The position numbers and the translations under genes are program-made. A stretch of DNA of 64,000 nt from Mesorhabditis belari (Eukaryota; Nematoda; Chromadorea; Rhabditida; Rhabditidae): assembly GCA_958450365.1 (NCBI GenBank), contig CAUEEP010000725.1, positions 1,884,501-1,948,500 of the forward strand. Reading direction: 5' to 3'. Below, in pieces: positions 46,465 through 58,456 of the stretch (position 1 is the first letter of the stretch; the number at the start of each line of letters is the position of its first letter). A model generated the notes under the pieces. The model made no database searches and was not told the origin of the DNA. It saw only the letters and a list, made by a program, of their open reading frames with translations.

Positions 46465-49313
46465 ATGAAATTCTACCCAACGCTTCCCACATTGCCTCCT
46501 GTGGTTCAAAGGTTAGAGAAATTGTTTTGAACAAATAAGTCGTAATCTTAAATCTACAAGAGCTACAGTAAGGTTAAATAATAAGCTTACTGTAACTCTT
46601 GTAACCATAGCCTCTAGTCTCAGTAGAGAGTCTCAGATCTCCTTGTGAGAAAAAGAGCAGTTCTGAATAGGGAAACATGTGTGCTCATCGTAGATTGGTT
46701 AAGCTCATCTTCCAATCTGTGGATCAAGGGTTCGACCCCGCCTGCAGTCATTGTTCGGATCTGACTCCTTAGTTCTAACTCTATACTTCTTTGTTAAGAC
46801 AGAGAACAACACAGAGTCAAGTGGAGATTTTCCGAGAAGCTGACGCCTCTTCATCTGATTCAGTTGAAAGGTTTGTTTTTATCAAATCATTAGCTTTGAC
46901 AGGTTAAATATTTGATCCTAATAATAAAATCATTACTTGACAACTTTTCCAAGGAATACAAGAGACGACAGCTTCAATTTCCCATCGCGAACTTCACTTC
47001 TCTTCATTGCCTATTCGCTCGGTTCAACAGCATACATTGTCTTTCTCCTTTTTGCCATTCAACAGGTTTCATTTAAAAGGTTTCTACGAACAAAAAAGCA
47101 CAACTTTTTTTTGGCAACACACCGTTTGATTAAAATTCTCTACTTATTATAAGCGTTTGATTGATTTTCTATTTATTATAAGCGAAAGAGTACGGGGTAT
47201 CTGTCGGTTCCGCTATTTTAGAAAAAACGGTCAAACCAATCGGTCTGAAAATTTGACTATTATACCAAAAATCTTATGTATTTTCTAAAAATCTAACTAG
47301 TTTTGTGGGTTAGACGGGTTATTTTTTGTAAAAACGCGGTTTCCCTACTTGTACTCGTCATCGTATTTTTACTTGTACTTGTACTCGTCATCGTATTTGT
47401 ACTTGTACTTGTACTCGTCATCGTATTTGTACTTGTACTTGTACTCGTCATCGTATTTGTACTTGTACTTGCACTCGTCATCGTATTTGTACTTGTACTT
47501 GTACTCGTCATCGTATTTGTACTTGTACTTGCACTTGTACTTATGCTCGTCATCGTACTTGTACTTATACTCGTCATCGTAGTTGTACTTGTACTTATAC
47601 TCATCATCGTACTTGTACTCGTCATCGTACTTGTACTCGTCATCGTACTTGTACTCGTCATCGTACTTGTACTCGTCATCGTACTTGTACTCGTCATCGT
47701 ACTTGTACTCGTCATCGTAATTGTACTCGTCATCGTACTTGTACTTGTACTTTTACTTGTACTTGTACCATCGTCCGATTTCGCTACGCCACTGAAATGA
47801 TATTTGCCGATATAGCCGCCATTTTTAATCAAATCTATCAAAAAGTGAAATTCTCACGATGAAAACGGAGAACATTCCCTTTTTTTCATTTAGAAACTGC
47901 TTTGTTTGCTTGCTTTGAAGCTGAAGCTTTGATGCTAATGCTTTGAAGGCCGGTAAATGAACAGAACGTGTAATTTTGTGAAGTTCAATGAACAAAACAC
48001 TATTTTATGGCTCTTTCTACAACTTGAGAACAAGATTCTCAACGATTACTATTCTACAATGGGAAGTGAAAAGTGAAATCGTTTTTATTGATCAAAATTT
48101 CAGAAATGGGAGTGCTTCACTAAAATAAGCTTGCCACATGGAAACGTTCATCAGTCAGTGAACATTACATGTCCTTTGACTGTCCAAACGCCTCGATCTC
48201 CCTGTCCAAATGAGTGGATTTATGCGGAAACAGTTGCAAATTGCTACAAGGTATCAATAATTACTATAGAAATTTCGCTATAGAAAAACGGCACTTTAGC
48301 AATCTTCAAGACAGTTTTTCTCTATGTTTTTATTAAAGAGTATACAAAACAGATTCTATGTTTCTTTAGTCAAATTTAATGTAGATTCTAATAAAACAAA
48401 CCATGAGTTGATTCAGCTTTTACATCTTGAGTTATAGACCAACTAAGTTGATCCACTCTTCCCGGTAGGTAGCTCAACTTTGACAGAAATTTTTTCTATA
48501 TTTTTATATCTGAGTTCACAAAACAAACTCTACTTCTTTAGAACCAAATTTCATGAGGATTGTTTTAAAATCAATCACAAGTCGATTCGATGATTGGAAG
48601 TCAAGTTATAGAGTGAAATAGAAAAGTGCGATAAAGTGCTATTTTCACTATAGAAAAACGGAAATTTAGCGCGTTTTTAATAAAATATACTTCTATACAA
48701 TAAATAATATCCTTCAATAAAGAGTTTTGTTTAGTTGATCTATATGGTAAATCTGAGCACCGGTGAGTCAATGTGTAAATCGTTGGGCGGCTCTCTGACA
48801 TCAATTCATTCGGCTGAAGAGAATCGAATTGTAAATGGTAAGGGTAAATGGTAAGGGTGAATGGGAAAAATGAATTTATTTCAGAGATCTCAAGGATCGG
48901 TGACAATGTTACAAAAGGAGTTTACTTTCCGTTAATTGGCGGGAAAAGAGTTGGGTAGAAAAGAAGGGGATTTTGTCAAGCAATGAACAGTTTAAATAAA
49001 AGATTCTTGTTTAAATGTCTAGATAGGTCGTGGAGCACAAGACTGGATGTGGCTAGACGGGACTCCGTGGGACTACACGAATTGGGCGGCTGGAGAGCCG
49101 AACCATGGGTGGATCGAGTGGGGGAATTACATTGAGGACTGTCTGATGGTTGGGTTGAATAGCTGTGCGCTTTATTTGAACTCACAGATCTATTCGGATC
49201 TCTACGAATATTGGGAGATCCCAAATCCACAGCAAGAGCTTCACAAATGGAATGATGTTCCATGCAGTGAAGTGCGACGAGTGGCCGTTTGCAAGCGAAC
49301 ACCGATATTGTGA
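46465..49313 (+). CDS. Type II membrane protein with C-type lectin-like domain
   Basis: Exons 46465-46511, 46799-46870, 46954-47065, 48104-48250, 48735-48837, 48885-48954 and 49027-49313. N-terminal cytoplasmic part MKFYPTLPTLPPVVQR, then a membrane helix LLFIAYSLGSTAYIVFLLF, a stalk, and a lectin-like domain: CPNEWIYAETVANCYK, MCKSLGGSLTSIHSAEEN, WMWLDGTPWDYTNW, GEPN, and WNDVPCSEVRRVAVCKR. GEPN contains the EPN triplet that in mannose-type lectins contacts sugar and calcium. All phases close except 48954/49027, which is off by one base; a non-GT donor or an error is possible. The start codon choice rests on the first in-frame ATG. The 47066-48103 intron holds a minisatellite and the 46512-46798 intron a tRNA-like repeat. 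AATAAA at 49344. Confidence 0.8.
46685..46750 (+). repeat. tRNA-like remnant in a lectin-gene intron
   Basis: GTAGATTGGTTAAGCTC (A box-like) and AGGGTTCGACCCCG (B box). It is solitary, not part of a visible foldback. Confidence 0.5.
47345..47766. repeat. Minisatellite in the lectin-gene intron
   Basis: Units of ACTTGTACTCGTCATCGT with extra ACTTGT hexamers (18 or 24 bp). Long open frames on both strands are repeat artefacts. Confidence 0.9.
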
Positions 49314-49343
49314 TTGAATTTTGAGAATCGTTGGGTATTTGAC

Positions 49344-49349
49344 AATAAA
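49344..49349 (+). terminator. Polyadenylation signal of the lectin gene
   Basis: AATAAA about 30 nt after the stop codon at 49313. Confidence 0.6.
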
Positions 49350-49435
49350 ATATACAATACTCCATCGAAAATTGTTTGGCAAAAAAGGAAAGTTGTTTGA
49401 ATTTTTTAGACGTTGACGCTTAAATGCAAATTCAG

Positions 49436-50095
49436 AGGTATACTGATGCCTCTAAGGTACACTGATCTCTCTGAGGTACACTGATCCCTCTAAGGTACAC
49501 TGATCCCTCTGAGGTACACTGATACCTCTAAGGTACACTGATACCTCTGAGATACACTGATCCCTCTAAGGTACACTGATACCTCTAAGGTACACTGATA
49601 CCTCTGAGATACACTGATCCCTCTAAGGTACACTGATCCCTCTAAGGTACACTGATCCCTCTGAGGTACACTGATACCCTAAGGTACACTGATACCTCTG
49701 AGATACACTGATCCCTCTAAGGTACACTGACCCTCTAAGGTACACTGATCCCTCTGGGGCACTGATACCCTAAGGTCCTGATACCTCTGGATACACTGAT
49801 CCCCTAAGGTACACTGATCCCTCTAAGGTACACTGATCCCTCTGAGGTACACTGATACCTCAAGGTACATTACCCTGAGATACACTGATCCTCTAAGGTA
49901 CACTGATACCTCTAAGGTACACTGATACCTCTGAGATACACTGATCCCTCTAAGGTACACTGATCCCTCTAAGGTACACTGATCCCTCTGAGGTACACTG
50001 ATACCTCTAAGGTACACTGATACCTCTGAGATACACTGATCCCTCTAAGGTACACTGATCCCTCTGAGGTACACTGATACCTCTAAGGTACAATA
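49436..50095. repeat. 18-bp minisatellite downstream of the lectin gene
   Basis: About 36 copies of GGTACACTGATCCCTCTA and variants (ACC for CCC, GAG for AAG) in a higher-order order. It lies within 130 bp of the lectin stop codon. No spacers, so not CRISPR. Confidence 0.95.
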
Positions 50096-50264
50096 CTCCA
50101 TCCAAAATTGTTTGAGTTTCTTTAGGCGTTGGCGCAAATTCGGAGGTATACTGATACTCCTGAGGTACACTGATGCCTTTAAGGGTTTTTTTGTACAGGG
50201 TCGTCTGTTCTGTCCTTTTTAGAATCCTCTTTAAAAGCTTCTTACTGTTATTATTTTATTTGTG

Positions 50265-51163
50265 GCCTTTGTGGCCCAAAAAAATACAAAAATCTCAAAA
50301 ATGTTGCGGAAAAGTCAAGAGGAATCAAAGAGAAATGGAATTTCAGAACAAGGCAGCAAGCCATTCCAAGTCTACAAGGCAGCAAGCCATTCCAAGTTAT
50401 GGCATCTAAATCAATAGATAATTTATATTGTGGTCGCTTTGAAAATGTCACATTTCTTCAAATCAAACGAAAAATTTCAAAGAGTCAAGTCGCCGTACTT
50501 GAACGTAAATGGTGACATAAAAAAAGAAGATGTACAGCTCATTCGCATGTTAAGATTCCGATCAGAAGTACTTCCACTCACTTCCATTTACTGGCATCTC
50601 TCTTGTCGTGACGTTCGTGAGAATGTACTCACTCTTGTCTAGCTGAATTCAAATGTGATTGAAAGTGACTCAACGGTGACTTTGATTCATTCCATATCAG
50701 ATTCCAATAATGAGTAAGATCAACGTAGATCATGTACATGTACAACAAATGTACACTCAACATGACAGTCATATTGACACTTGAAGCTAAATTAGAAAGC
50801 AGTAAGACTGCTTAAATCAAAGAAAGGCGTTTTTCAAATGTTTAGTGGCTTCAGGAAGTTTTTGTGCTAAGAAAGACTGACATTTTCAAAGCGACTACAA
50901 TATAAAATAACTATTGATTTAGTCAGAAAGTTGTCCGCTTTAAAATGCCACAACATGGAATGGCTTAAATCAAAGAAAGGCGTTTTTCAAATGTTTAGTG
51001 GGCCTTGTAGACTTGGAATGGCTTGCTGCCTTCTAGACTTGGAATGGCTTGCTGCCTTCTAGACTTGGAATGGCTTGTTGCCTTGTTCTGAAATTCCATT
51101 TCTCTTTGATTCCTCTTGACTTTTCAGCAACATTTTAGAGATTTTTGTATTTTTTGGCCACAA
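50265..51163. mobile_element. Long palindromic element
   Basis: Left arm GTCAAGAGGAATCAAAGAGAAATGG and right arm CCATTTCTCTTTGATTCCTC are inverted copies extending for 150 bp or more. CAAGCCATTCCAAGTCTA-type units are repeated in both arms. No tRNA-like module or protein seen. Confidence 0.65.
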
Positions 51164-51213
51164 ATTTCACTGAATTCACTTAAATTGCAACCATAAAATT
51201 TTCCAAGTTGATA

Positions 51214-51919
51214 TATTGAGTTGGACGAAAAGTTGACGCGGTTTTTTTGGGAGAGGTTCTTAAACTCAATCAATTTTGACGTGTAATAGCTCGTTCAAAA
51301 GCTAATGATCAAGCGAATTCAATGAAAAAAGCGCTTATTGATTTATTTTGCTTTTTAGAGCTTTTACAGAAGTTTTAGTAGAGGTGGTCAAGCAAAAAAC
51401 TAACGAAAAGCTATTTTTGCACTTTTCAGCGTCTGACCACCTCTACTAAAACCTCTGTAAAAGCTTTAAAAAGCGATGAATCAATAAGCGCTTTTTTTCA
51501 TTGAATCCGTTTGATAATTAGCTATTGAATGAGCTATTGAACGAGCTATTGATTGAGCTATTGAATGAGCTATTGATTGAGCTATTGAACGAACTATTGA
51601 TTGAGCTATTGCATGAGCTATTGATTGAGCTATTGAACGAGCTATTGATTGAGCTATTGATTGAGCTATTGAACGAGCTATTGATTGAGCTATTGATTGA
51701 GCTATTGAACGAGCTATTGATTGAGCTATTGAACGAGCTATTGAACGAGCTATTGATTGAGCTATTGATTGAGATTTTGAACGAGGTATTCCGAGCTATT
51801 GATTGAGCTATTGAACGAGCTATTGAACTAGCTATTGAACGGGCTATTGAACGAGCTATTGATTGAGTTTGAGATCCTGTCTCAAAAAAGCCGCACGAAC
51901 TTTTTGGTCCAACCCAATA
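51214..51919. mobile_element. Palindromic MITE enlarged by a 12-bp repeat
   Basis: Ends TTGAGTTGGACGAAAAG and the matching TTTTTGGTCCAACCCAA. Inside, 51523-51870 is an array of GAGCTATTGAAC and GAGCTATTGATT. The array gives a 93-codon open frame that is not a gene. Confidence 0.75.
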
Positions 51920-51954
51920 TAATGTTCAGCTTTAGCGGAGAATTGAAAGAAAAA

Positions 51955-52403
51955 GAGTGTTTAACAGATTTATTTAATGAATCGCAAAATAAAGGTGAGA
52001 AGAAAAAGCAGTTTTTTCAATTCAAAAAATACTCGAAATCATCCGTCTGAATCCTATAAACTTTGCATGAATTATGAAGTTGTTATACATAAAAACTAAA
52101 AGTGATTTCAAAATAAGGGAGGGTATAATAAGTTCATAGTGTGTGAGAAAAGAGGTACTCAAGCTCATCTTTGCTCAAGTGCTCACGCATCTTTGCAAAT
52201 TCATCTTTGACATCCTACTTCATTGAATTTTATTGAACTGACTTTTCTTTTCTTTTATTTTACTTCATTGAACTGTTTTATCCTAGCTTTGATAGAGTTT
52301 TGAATAGTTTTAAGCTAGAATTAATGAATATAAAGTTAATAAAATCATTTTCTACTATTTTCTCCTTATCTTTACTAAACTAGAGACATACTGGAAGAGA
52401 TTT
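51955..52403. other. No gene recognised
   Basis: 51955-52060 resembles 43549-43660 (AATGAATCGC and AATAAAGGTGAGAAG). The rest is unannotated. Confidence 0.4.
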
Positions 52404-52638
52404 ACACTACTGGACAATGAAATATGATATTTGAAAAAAGATCGTCACTTTCGCGCGCCTGTAACTCCCTTGTCTTTACCGTCTTTCTAAATATTAATAT
52501 TACCATTGTGTAGCCCTTGAAAAGAGCTTTCAGAAAATGTATAACACTAATAATTTAAACTCAAAGACAATGGAGTTACAGACGCGCGAAAGTGACGATC
52601 ATTTTTCAAACATTATATTTCATTGTCCAGTACTGTAC
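52404..52638. mobile_element. Small palindromic MITE
   Basis: Inverted ends ACTACTGGACAATGAAATAT and the complement of ATTTCATTGTCCAGTACTG; inner arms CGTCACTTTCGCGCG. About 235 bp. Tc1-type ends. Confidence 0.75.
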
Positions 52639-52849
52639 ATTTCTTTTTTTCTTGATTGGTAGGGCAAAGATGATGTCGAAGTACCGGAAAAGATAAAGAA
52701 AAGTAGTCAGAAAGTATAGTCAGAAAGTATCTCAAAACATTTTCTTTCAAAAAAATCTTTCAGTTTTTCAAGTTATAGCAAATTTTCGTCTTGTAATTAT
52801 TCTGGATTGGATTTCTAAAGCCTGGGAATTGATTCAAAAAGTTGTTCAG

Positions 52850-53840
52850 TATTTTTTAGGCTTTAGAAAGCCATTAGAAAATTGGATTACAGTACTTTTA
52901 GTGTTTCCTATTATTCCTAACATTCAAATTGGTTATTGGCAAAAGTTTTGCATTCTCTTTCTTTTCTGTTTTCTCCTTTTGATTCCTCCAATGATGCAAG
53001 TTTTGATAAGCGGCCGAGTAGAGTTTTCAAAAGAAACTAGACATGGGAAAATTCCAGTCCGAACCTCCAGCTTCGTTTCCCCGTCCATTTCTTGGCAGAT
53101 TGCTCTGGGATTTTGTCTACAAGTTGAAAAGGTCGACAACTACAAGTCGATTTCTAACTGTAGACAAAATTTCAGAGCAATCGACAAAGAATCGGTCAAG
53201 AAAACAAAGAGAAGAGATTTACATTTCTTTTTTCTTGATTGGCAGGGTAAAGATGATGTCGAAGTACCGGAAAAGATAAAGAAAAGTAATCAGAAAGTAT
53301 CTCAAAACATTTGAATGCGAGGAAATCCTTCAGTTTTTCAAGTTATAGCAAATTTTCGTCTTTTTCGTCTTGTAATTATTCTGGATTGGATTTCTAAAGC
53401 CTGGGAATTGATTCAAAAAGTTGTTCAGTATTTTTTAGGCTTTAGAAAGCCATTAGAAAATTGGATTACAGTAATTTCAATGTTTTCTATTATTCCTAAC
53501 ATTCAAATTGGTTATTGGCAACATTCAAATTGGGTATTCCATTCTCTTTCTTCTCCGTTTTCTCCTTTCGATCCCTCCAATGATGCAAGTTTTGATAAGC
53601 GGCCGACCAGGATCTCTTTCGATGTCCATTTTCGCCAGCGAACGTCTTTGCTGGTCCGATTTTTTTCAAAACCTCAGCGATTTCTTCAAAAAGTGCTCTA
53701 AAGATATCAAATTATCAAATTTCGAACAAAAATTTACTTATTCGAAAAAGCGTAGACTACACACTCCCACATCATCGCTATCACATCAGGATCTTCTTTT
53801 GCATCGAGTTGATATTCTCTGTATTCATTTGGAGATCTTT
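52850..53840 (-). pseudogene. Partial copies of the kinase-tail-like segment
   Basis: 52850-53010 and 53440-53680 repeat the tail. Minus strand of 53750-53830 reads YQLDAKEDPDVIAMMWECVV, and 53600-53700 reads FEEIAEVLKKIGPAKTF, resembling the end of a tyrosine-type kinase C-lobe. The two parts cannot be joined in frame with the splice sites visible. Likely decayed gene copies. Confidence 0.35.
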
Positions 53841-54560
53841 TTGTAAACGAGAGAGCTACTTATTGCTATAATTGTTATATTGTTTTAAGTAGCCAAGCAA
53901 CTTCAAAGAATTTCATGAGAATTACTCTATGCTAGACTAATTACCGTAATCTAAACTAAATACCGTCACCTAGCGATCCTAGACTGAATATCCTATTCTA
54001 GTTGGAATACCGTAATCCAGACAGTCTAAACTGAATACTCTAATCTAGACTGAATACCGTGATCTAGCTATTCTAGGCTGAATATCCTATTCTATATTGA
54101 ATACCGTAATCCAGACAGTCTAGACTGAATATCCTATTCTAGATTGAATAACGTAATCGCGACAGTCAAGACTGAATACTTTTTCAAATGTGGTCATTCT
54201 ATCAGATGCAGTTTTTGGAATGGATTTTCCGAATGGAATGGGCACTTTCTTTATTGGGCACTTTCTTTATTGGACACTTTCTTTATTAAGCACTTTCTTT
54301 ATTGGGCACTTTCTTTACCTAATCGCTAGAAAATTGCCTTTTAAAGTATTCATTTTGACGCTAAATCATTGAATTTGAACTGAATTGAAAATTTGAACCA
54401 ATTCCGAATGGATTTTCAAAAATTTGCTCATATCTAGTAAACAAAATAAGGATACTATTTCGATTTTGAGGTTGGAAATTTAAAAACGCTCCCGGATTCA
54501 GTGGTAAAACTGTATCCGATAGACTAATTGAGAAAAGGAACTAACTCAAGGTGAGCTCTT
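53841..54560. other. Repeats, no gene recognised
   Basis: TAGACTGAATACCGTAATC-type repeats at 53925-54180 and GGGCACTTTCTTTATT at 54238-54315. The missing last exon of the phospholipase gene may lie in 54440-55400 but was not identified. Confidence 0.4.
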
Positions 54561-54568
54561 GTCTGGAT

Positions 54569-55299
54569 TAGAGTGTGCTCCTTGTTGACAGACAATTTGT
54601 CAGACAAATTTTCATTGACAACTTTTTTGTCAGACGATTGATCCGACAAACTTCCGACAACGCGTTTTCTAAAAGGTGCGCTTTTTAAGCAAAGCTATAA
54701 AGGTCGCGCAAAGCTATAAAATTTGCAAACTTTTCTAAAAATCTAGTAATGGATAGTTTTATTTAAGGATTTAGGTTTTTTAGGGCGTGAAATTTTTTTT
54801 GGAATGGTTCTAGTGCAAAGGTAGACAATAGGCCTGGTAAATTCCTAAATAATTAATAGTGTTTCTTAACTTTTCCCTTTTTAAATGTTTTCTTTAATTT
54901 TACATAGCATTTAAAAAATTTTAAGTTTTAGCGAAAGAGTAATAGAGTTAAGGGAAGAGTAATAGAGTTAAGGGAAGAGTAATAGAGTTAAGGGAAGAGT
55001 AATAGAGTTAGGGAAAGAGTAATAGAGTTAAGGGAAGAGTAATAGAGTTAAAGGAAAGAGTAATAGAGTTAAGGGAAGAGTAATAGAGTTAAGGAAAGAG
55101 TAATAGAGTTAGGGAAAGAGTAATAGAGTTAAGGGAAAGAGTAATAGAGTGAAGGAAAGAGTAATAGAAAAAAAGAGCGCAAGATTTTAATGTACATTTG
55201 CTTTTTGAAAAGTTTGCTGATGCAAAGCATAGGGTTACGATAGCCTATCCTTGGCGCGCGCTTTTTAGAAAACGCGTTGTCTGCAAGGAACACCCTCTA
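54569..55299. mobile_element. hAT-like MITE, copy 2, with 8-bp target duplication
   Basis: GTCTGGAT occurs directly at both sides (54561-54568 and 55300-55307). Ends TAGAGTGTGCTCCTTG and the complement of CAAGGAACACCCTCTA. An 8-bp duplication and TAG-type ends are the hAT signature. The array GAGTAATAGAGTTAAGG lies at 54935-55166. No transposase. Confidence 0.85.
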
Positions 55300-55544
55300 G
55301 TCTGGATACCTGTTACACTTTATAGAATCGAGGAATTCGAATCTGAAATCAAAATCTGCCAGATGACTTTCCAAACTTGTAAAAATTCAATTCAATTCAG
55401 TTCAAATTCAATGATTTAGCGTCAAAATGAATACTTTAAAAGGCAATTTTCTAGTGATTAGGTAAAGAAAGTGCCCAATATTTTGTGGTTAAACTCATCC
55501 ATTCAAATTCAAAATCCTACATCTAATAGCTATTCCTTTTGTGC

Positions 55545-55795
55545 TAAATGCTTTGCAAAACTTGTAGCACTGTCAGATGGGCCGGTCACGTCAGAAGAAC
55601 AGACGACAGATGGACGATACGGATCACAGAGTGGCTAACACGAGACAAGAAGAGACCCATCGGAAGACCAGCAACGAGTTTCTCAAAAGTTTCACCACTC
55701 ACTTGGACAGCATCGGTGACAATCGGAAATAGACAGCTCCAAGGGATTGGGTCCAAGCTCGAGACCGGGTGACCACCGCTCCATCAGTTGCTGTC
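55545..55795 (+). mobile_element. Non-LTR retrotransposon 3' fragment
   Basis: VRWAGHVRRTDDRWTIRITEW and KRPIGRPATSF match the well-known tail after the reverse transcriptase in RTE/CR1/Jockey-like LINE proteins (RWAGH, RWT, GRP). A frameshift follows. Only this 3' piece is present. Confidence 0.75.
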
Positions 55796-55836
55796 ACCTA
55801 AACAGTTTCACGTTAAGATTTCTTGACTTCAATTAC

Positions 55837-57771
55837 TTGAGCCATAACCATGTTGAAGAGATTTCTCATCCCTTTCATCATTCCAAACATTGTGGACATC
55901 TCGATTTGGCTTGGGTCAACAGGATGAGGCTGGGTTTTGCCAGTTCCAATCGATAAAACGCAACCGAGTTGGAATTTCTCCTGAAAGAAAACTTTTCCAT
56001 AAGCTTTATTCTTAAAGCTTTTATCCTTTAAAACTCTTCAAAAACCTCTTTCTTTTCTTCAATTTAATCAATAAACAATAGAATTACCATCGCTTAAGCA
56101 AAAGTCTTTTGTTGTTAGCTTTTGTTGTCCCTTTTTTTTTGTTTTTATTAGGTAGAGGAAAAAGTAATGTCGGTTTTTGAATTCCCATTGTTGGCAATTT
56201 TCCATTTCTTTGCTTATGCGATTTCTCATCCCTTTCATCATTCCATTCATTTTTTTCAAATTATTAGGTTGGTGCAGATGAAACTTCCGTCACACTTGTT
56301 TGTTTATATTTTGAGATCTCGATTACCAAAAACCCTACCCTACATGAGAACAAGTCATCAATAATAATTGAGAATATCTCATTGATTGATGTGCGTTTGT
56401 TTATGTTTTTAGCAATAAAGAGTTTTGTGAAAAAAACCGACATTACTTTTTGCTTAAAGGGGGGTATTAATCGCGGCCGGGTGACGATAAAAATTTTTTT
56501 ACGGCAACCACCTGTTTTTTTATTTTAATATCGCTGATTTTATTATAAAAAGAATAAAAATCCCCCGGCTAGAGTGATTTGATGGGTTTACAAATTTTTG
56601 GAGACACTGCAAGGCTTGGAGAAAAACAAGATCGTCACTCATCAGACACTTCAGCACAGTCTAGATCGATTGAGTTTTAATTGCAGATAAATTTAAAAAC
56701 AAAATAAAAAGCACAAAAAACAATAAAAATAAATTGTTAATCTATAATTCTTCCTCTTGCTCACTTTCATCTTCGCTCAAGTACAGCAGTTCCTCAAATC
56801 GGCTTCCTATCTTATCAATTTCCAGCGCATCTTCACCAGAAGTGACTGAATCTCCTCCACCGTAGGACATCTTCAGCGCTTTAATTGACACAATTAGATC
56901 TTTTTCCATTTGTGGTCGCTTGTGGTTTTAGTTTTCTCAAATAGGTGCCTTTTAGCTGAGGTGTCTGATGAGTGACGATCTTGTTTTTCTCAAAGCCTTG
57001 CAGTGTCTCCAAAAATTTGTAAACCCATCAAATCACTCTAGCCGGGTGATTTTTATTCTTTTTATAATAAAATCAGCGATATTAAAATAAAAAAACAGGT
57101 GGTTGCCGTAAAAAAATTTTTATCGTCACCCGGCCGCGATTAATACCCCCCCTTTAACCTAATAGAAGACAATAGATAATTATCTATTATCTCAAAAGCA
57201 AGAGGCTTATTTAAGTCTTCTATTTAACTAGATGTTCACCCGAACCTCTTCTCTGCAATTCATATTCCAGTGATGGATTTCAGAGAGAAGTTCCATTGTT
57301 GGATTGTTGGATGACAGTCCTCCGTCAATATATCGCTGTTCGGAGGCTGAGAAATAAGTGGGAGCAGCTGATGATCGGCGGACAGCTCTCCACATCTCCA
57401 CAGCTAAAATTTGATTGGTGATTGATTTCTCTAAAATTGAGATATCTTAAAATTGCTGAGAAACTTGGTACAATTAGCGTGGCCTGTATATTCTTGTGTA
57501 AATATTAGGTTGATGAGAAAATAATCGAAATAAACAAGACTCAAACTTTTTCTTTGAATTTAAAAGTCCTTTTGCGTCATTGATACTAAACTTTTGTGCC
57601 ATCTATGCCATTTTCTAGAAGATAAACAGTTCAAGAATCAAGGCGAGGCTTAGCTGTTAGCTTTTAGCTTTTAGCTGTTAGCTGTTAGCTTTTAGCTTTA
57701 GGCTTAGGCTTAGGCTAGGGCTTAGGCTTAGGCTTAGGCTTAGGCTCAAGCTTAGGGTCAGGCTCAGGTTT

Positions 57772-57802
<31 letters not shown>

Positions 57803-58421
57803 TGCTCAGGCTTAGGCTTAGGCTTAGGCTTACCATAAATTGAAATCATAAATTGTGATGTAAAAAGTGAATAAACCACAGTAAATCTCTGACTTTTCTG
57901 CATAGAACTCAAGTAAGAAGATCTAACTCTTGTAATCCAGATATCTTGCGTTGCAGGCCTCGGGGGCAAACCTGAAAACGGATTCGGAATCAGCGTAGTT
58001 TCGTTTTCAAAGGTCACGGATAGTCAGAGGATTTAAAGCTTACTGTTAGCTTCATAGCCGCAGAGCTTACTATTTCAGCTTCATAGTTTCATAGCCTAAG
58101 CCTAAGCTATTTAGCTGTTAGCTTTTAGCTTTAAAACGCTTTCCAGCAGTTTATCGACTCAGGAACGCCAAATTTCTATTCTGATGGAATTGGAAAACTT
58201 GTTTGGCAGCAGTGAATAGATGCTGATGGTTTTTACTTGGAATAAATTCATTTGTTATTGACTTTTAGTTTTGGACTTGAAGTTAGAGGCTCCAAATTTT
58301 GATTATTTTCCCACAAACTTATTATTATTTAGAAAAGAGCATTATTTGTCTGTACGAGGATTTTCTCGACCGTCTTTTCACCAATAAACCTCTAGAAAAC
58401 CTTAGAATATAATGAAATGTC

Positions 58422-58456
<35 letters not shown>

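Noticed and set aside
46954..47065. Fourth membrane helix of a Cys-loop receptor
   Set aside because: No other channel segments nearby, and the exon joins in phase to the lectin exons downstream.
47293..47841. 182-codon Ser/Thr-rich and 165-codon Val/Leu-rich frames
   Set aside because: Repeat artefacts within an intron of the lectin gene.
49436..50095. Regular direct repeats resembling a CRISPR array
   Set aside because: No unique spacers between units and a eukaryotic context; it is a minisatellite.
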